Below are positions 62,142 through 64,000 of a stretch of 64,000 nt of DNA, piece by piece; the first letter of the stretch is position 1; each line of letters begins with the position of its first letter. Origin of the DNA: Bacteroidota bacterium (GTDB lineage: Bacteria; Bacteroidota; Bacteroidia; Bacteroidales; TTA-H9); contig QKGM01000008.1 of the NCBI GenBank assembly GCA_003250395.1, positions 33,190-97,189 on the forward strand. Direction: 5' to 3'. Below the pieces are notes generated by a model. The model was not told where the DNA came from and searched no databases. It saw nothing but the letters and a program-made list of their open reading frames with translations. The position numbers were made by a program, and so were the translations under genes.

Positions 62142-62451
62142 TAATTGGTACTTAAGTTGTCCTGTGTTCTCTGCATAATTGAAACTGCTTCTGATGGTTG
62201 TTTTTTGAATAGTTGCTCATCTCGAAGCACTTTCTTGTCAGGTTACACTATACTTTTAAAGAGGTGAAACCTTATGAGATAGCTTTAATAACCTTTAATT
62301 CAGTAACACCTTCAGCCCCAACAGCCGGTTTTCTCTGAATTATTCCAATAGCTGCTGGTAAGTACATTGCTTGTAGAGGGATGTTGTTCAACCTGTACTC
62401 CTCACCGAGTCTTACAGAAGGGTTGGAGTCCTGTTTATTGCCAACAGGGCT
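62142..62451. other. Gene-free region with repeat copy A
   Basis: This stretch contains the first copy of a ~135 bp direct repeat (62284-62417) and nothing else that I can support. Confidence 0.5.
62284..62417 (+). repeat. Direct repeat copy A flanking the DUF1016 gene
   Basis: This ~134 bp segment is about 80-85% identical by eye to 63737-63872 in the same orientation; TAGAGGGATGTTGTTCA is identical in both. On the minus strand both encode NNIPLQA(M/T)YLPA(A/V)IGI, and in copy A the frame continues to a stop, suggesting decayed coding DNA. Confidence 0.8.
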
Positions 62452-63462
62452 TTATCCCGTTATTATTTCTTTTACTTTCTGTTCTAATATTTTTCTGTCA
62501 GGTAAGTAAATCTGATACTTTGAAACAAAAATATTGTTTGAAATGCCTCCAATTGCATATTCTACTAATATGTCATTTTTGTCTGCACCTAAAACTATTC
62601 CTATTGGGGGATTGTCTCCTTCAGTATTTTCTTCTGACCTGAAATAATTCAAATACATATTCATCTGTCCAATATCTTGATGCTTAACGTGTTTTGTTTT
62701 TAAATCAATTAACACGAAGCATTTGAGGATTCTATGATAAAATACCAAATCGACATAGTAATGGTCATTATCCAACGTAATTCGATGTTGTCTGCTGACA
62801 AAAGAAAACCCTTTTCCCAGCTCAAGCAGAAATGTTTGAAGGTTATCAATGATTTTTTGTTCCAACTTACTTTCTGTCATTCTGTATTCTTCTGGAATCT
62901 GCAAAAATTCAAGTATGTAAGGGTCTTTTACAATATCTTTCGGCTCTGAAATAATTAGTCCTTTTTCCGAAAGTTTCATAACTCCGCTTTTATCCTGACT
63001 CAGTACTAATCTCTCGAATAATGACGAGCTTATTTGTCTTTTTAATTCCCGTACACTCCAATTATCATTAACCGCTTGTTTTTCATAGAATCCCCTGGCA
63101 ATATCATCCGAAACACCAAGTAATTCACCGTAATGGGTCCAAGTCAATTTTCCAGTCACTGACTGGAAAATCTGATACTTGAGGTAAAATTGTCTCATTA
63201 AATAGATGTTGCTCTTGCTAAACCCTTTGCCAAATCTTGATTTCAAGTCTTTGGAAAGATTTATCAATAATGAACTTCCATACTCAGCCTTCTCATTTCC
63301 ATGTTGTTCGAATTCAACAATGAACTTCCCTATTTCCCAATTGGCTTTTAATAGCTCATTATTAACAGCTTGAATTGCTCTTTGACGTGCACTTTCAATT
63401 GTAATCCCAATTGAATCAACCAGTTTTTGATATATCTCGATATTTTGAATCTCTTAATTCAT
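62452..63462 (-). pseudogene. DUF1016/YhcG PD-(D/E)XK nuclease with a stop at codon 3
   Basis: YhcG-type proteins have an N-terminal DUF1016 helical domain and a C-terminal PD-(D/E)XK nuclease domain, often near restriction or mobile genes. The C-terminal part is clear: HYYVDLVFYHRILKCFVLIDLKTKH holds the nuclease D...D-x-K site. Upstream of the first usable TTG (63267) the frame stays open and still encodes the family N-terminus (IYQKLVDSIG, QAVNNELLKANWEIGKFIVE). The natural ATG at 63462 is followed by AAT and then TAA, so a single stop at codon 3 cuts off translation. Otherwise 333 codons are intact. Restart at a non-ATG codon is possible. Direct repeats lie on both sides. Confidence 0.8.
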
Positions 63463-63736
63463 AATAAATATATCTATCAAAAATACCCGATTCTTTCCGT
63501 TCTTCTGGAATTATTCACAAAAAAAATTCTGATAAAAGAAAGAAATCGGGTTTTACGTTTGTTGAACAGGTCATTTTGCTTATTCGGAGTTTGGAATGGT
63601 TCAAAGCAAAACCCATGCAATTGCTAAATGTCTTTTTAATAGCCGCCTGTTTGTGCAGAGGGGGAAAACTTTGTCCTCAGACCATGAAAAACCAAAACCA
63701 TTCATTTACAGCACTAATCTGTCACAACAAGTCAAC
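63463..63736. other. Region between the DUF1016 gene and repeat copy B
   Basis: No gene is supported. A stem formed by ACCCGATTCTTTC (63485-63497) and GAAAGAAATCGGGT (63538-63551) with a 40-base loop is followed on the minus strand by ATTTTTG, a weak terminator candidate for whatever lies to the right. Confidence 0.4.
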
Positions 63737-63872
63737 TTTAGTAACAATTAGTTCAGTAACACCTTCAACCCCAACCGCCGGTTTTCCTCTGATTTATTCC
63801 AATAACTGCCGGTAAATACGTTGCCTGTAGAGGGATGTTGTTCAGCCTGTACTCATTGCCGGATCTTGCAGA
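63737..63872 (+). repeat. Direct repeat copy B flanking the DUF1016 gene
   Basis: Second copy of the repeat at 62284-62417, same orientation. On the minus strand it carries the same peptide signature, but one extra base (GAGGAAAACC instead of GAGAAAACC) shifts the frame, so it is further decayed. Confidence 0.8.
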
Positions 63873-63905
63873 CCGCTCAGCGTCCAATTTACTGGCCGTA
63901 GTATT

Positions 63906-64000
63906 TTATTCTATAATTCTCACAATTCGGGGCATTTCTGTATAAACAGTTATATTATCTATATCATTAACAGGAATAGCTCTCAAACCGCCAACCAGTC
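63906..64000 (-). CDS. C-terminal end of an unidentified gene, cut by the window edge
   Basis: On the minus strand the last 95 bases read as 31 codons (LVGGLRAIPVNDIDN..., ending MPRIVRIIE) and a TAA at 63908-63906. The frame is open to the window edge, so it may be the tail of a larger gene. The family is not recognised. Confidence 0.4.
   Translation of the reverse strand, partial: LVGGLRAIPVNDIDNITVYTEMPRIVRIIE

Noticed and set aside
1..64000. tRNA, rRNA, transposase or integrase genes
   Set aside because: No convincing cloverleaf, rRNA block or transposase motif was found by reading either strand; a tRNAscan-SE and ISfinder search would settle this.

Overview
The window is chromosomal DNA of a member of the Bacteroidota, most likely an anaerobic or microaerophilic Bacteroidales/Marinilabiliales-type bacterium. 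The evidence is a type IX secretion (T9SS) core locus (porV, two porU-like genes, a porP/sprF family gene, gldJ), three large secreted proteins with T9SS sorting domains, a SusC-fold TonB receptor, DUF5683 next to parAB, a long NusB, and repeated upstream motifs TAnnTTTG, the -7 element of the Bacteroidota sigma factor. No rRNA, tRNA, CRISPR array or intact insertion sequence was seen.

Layout. 0.1-5.9 kb: nusB(-), then parA-parB-DUF5683 and an ABC-F ATPase(+). 6.2-18.5 kb: T9SS core, with porV, porU and a second porU-like gene on the minus strand facing away from sprF/porP and gldJ on the plus strand. 18.9-22.2 kb: dapD, a family 9 glycosyltransferase, a Sua5-type tRNA enzyme and a nitrilase-fold amidase. 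22.3-26.6 kb: a 1430-residue T9SS cargo protein. 27.5-31.7 kb: murF-anmK and an NhaD-type antiporter. 31.8-35.4 kb: CoA-binding protein, a cohesin-like secreted protein, mnmH and nth. 35.5-38.7 kb: thrS-infC-rpmI-rplT. 38.8-44.9 kb: a minus-strand cluster with a glycyl radical enzyme that carries the active-site residues known for trans-4-hydroxy-L-proline dehydratase (HypD), its activase, a proline-racemase-fold protein without the catalytic cysteines, a secreted S37-type tripeptidyl peptidase and a C_GCAxxG_C_C protein. 45.3-47.1 kb: a small secreted protein and a second NhaD-like transporter. 48.0-49.7 kb: perR-dps and bfr with a perfect PerR-type operator. 49.9-58.6 kb: hldD, DUF6624 protein, haem-type TonB receptor with a small membrane protein, and a 1056-residue T9SS cargo. 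59.0-62.1 kb: a Crp-type regulator with a frameshifted SnoaL-like gene, a DODA-type dioxygenase homologue and qorB. 62.3-64.0 kb: a DUF1016/YhcG nuclease gene broken by a stop at its third codon, lying between two ~135 bp direct repeats.

How the parts fit: the T9SS core would export and anchor the three sorting-domain proteins found here. The hydroxyproline cluster would plausibly take peptides through a secreted tripeptidase, dehydrate free hydroxyproline to pyrroline-5-carboxylate, and depend on low oxygen, which agrees with the nearby PerR/Dps/Bfr peroxide and iron defence. Points most worth a second look are the HypD cluster with its racemase-like protein lacking both cysteines, the tandem porU genes of identical length, a tRNA-like hairpin in the thrS leader, an AUA start for infC behind a strong Shine-Dalgarno, a slippery A_AAA_AAG frameshift, and the repeat-flanked nuclease.
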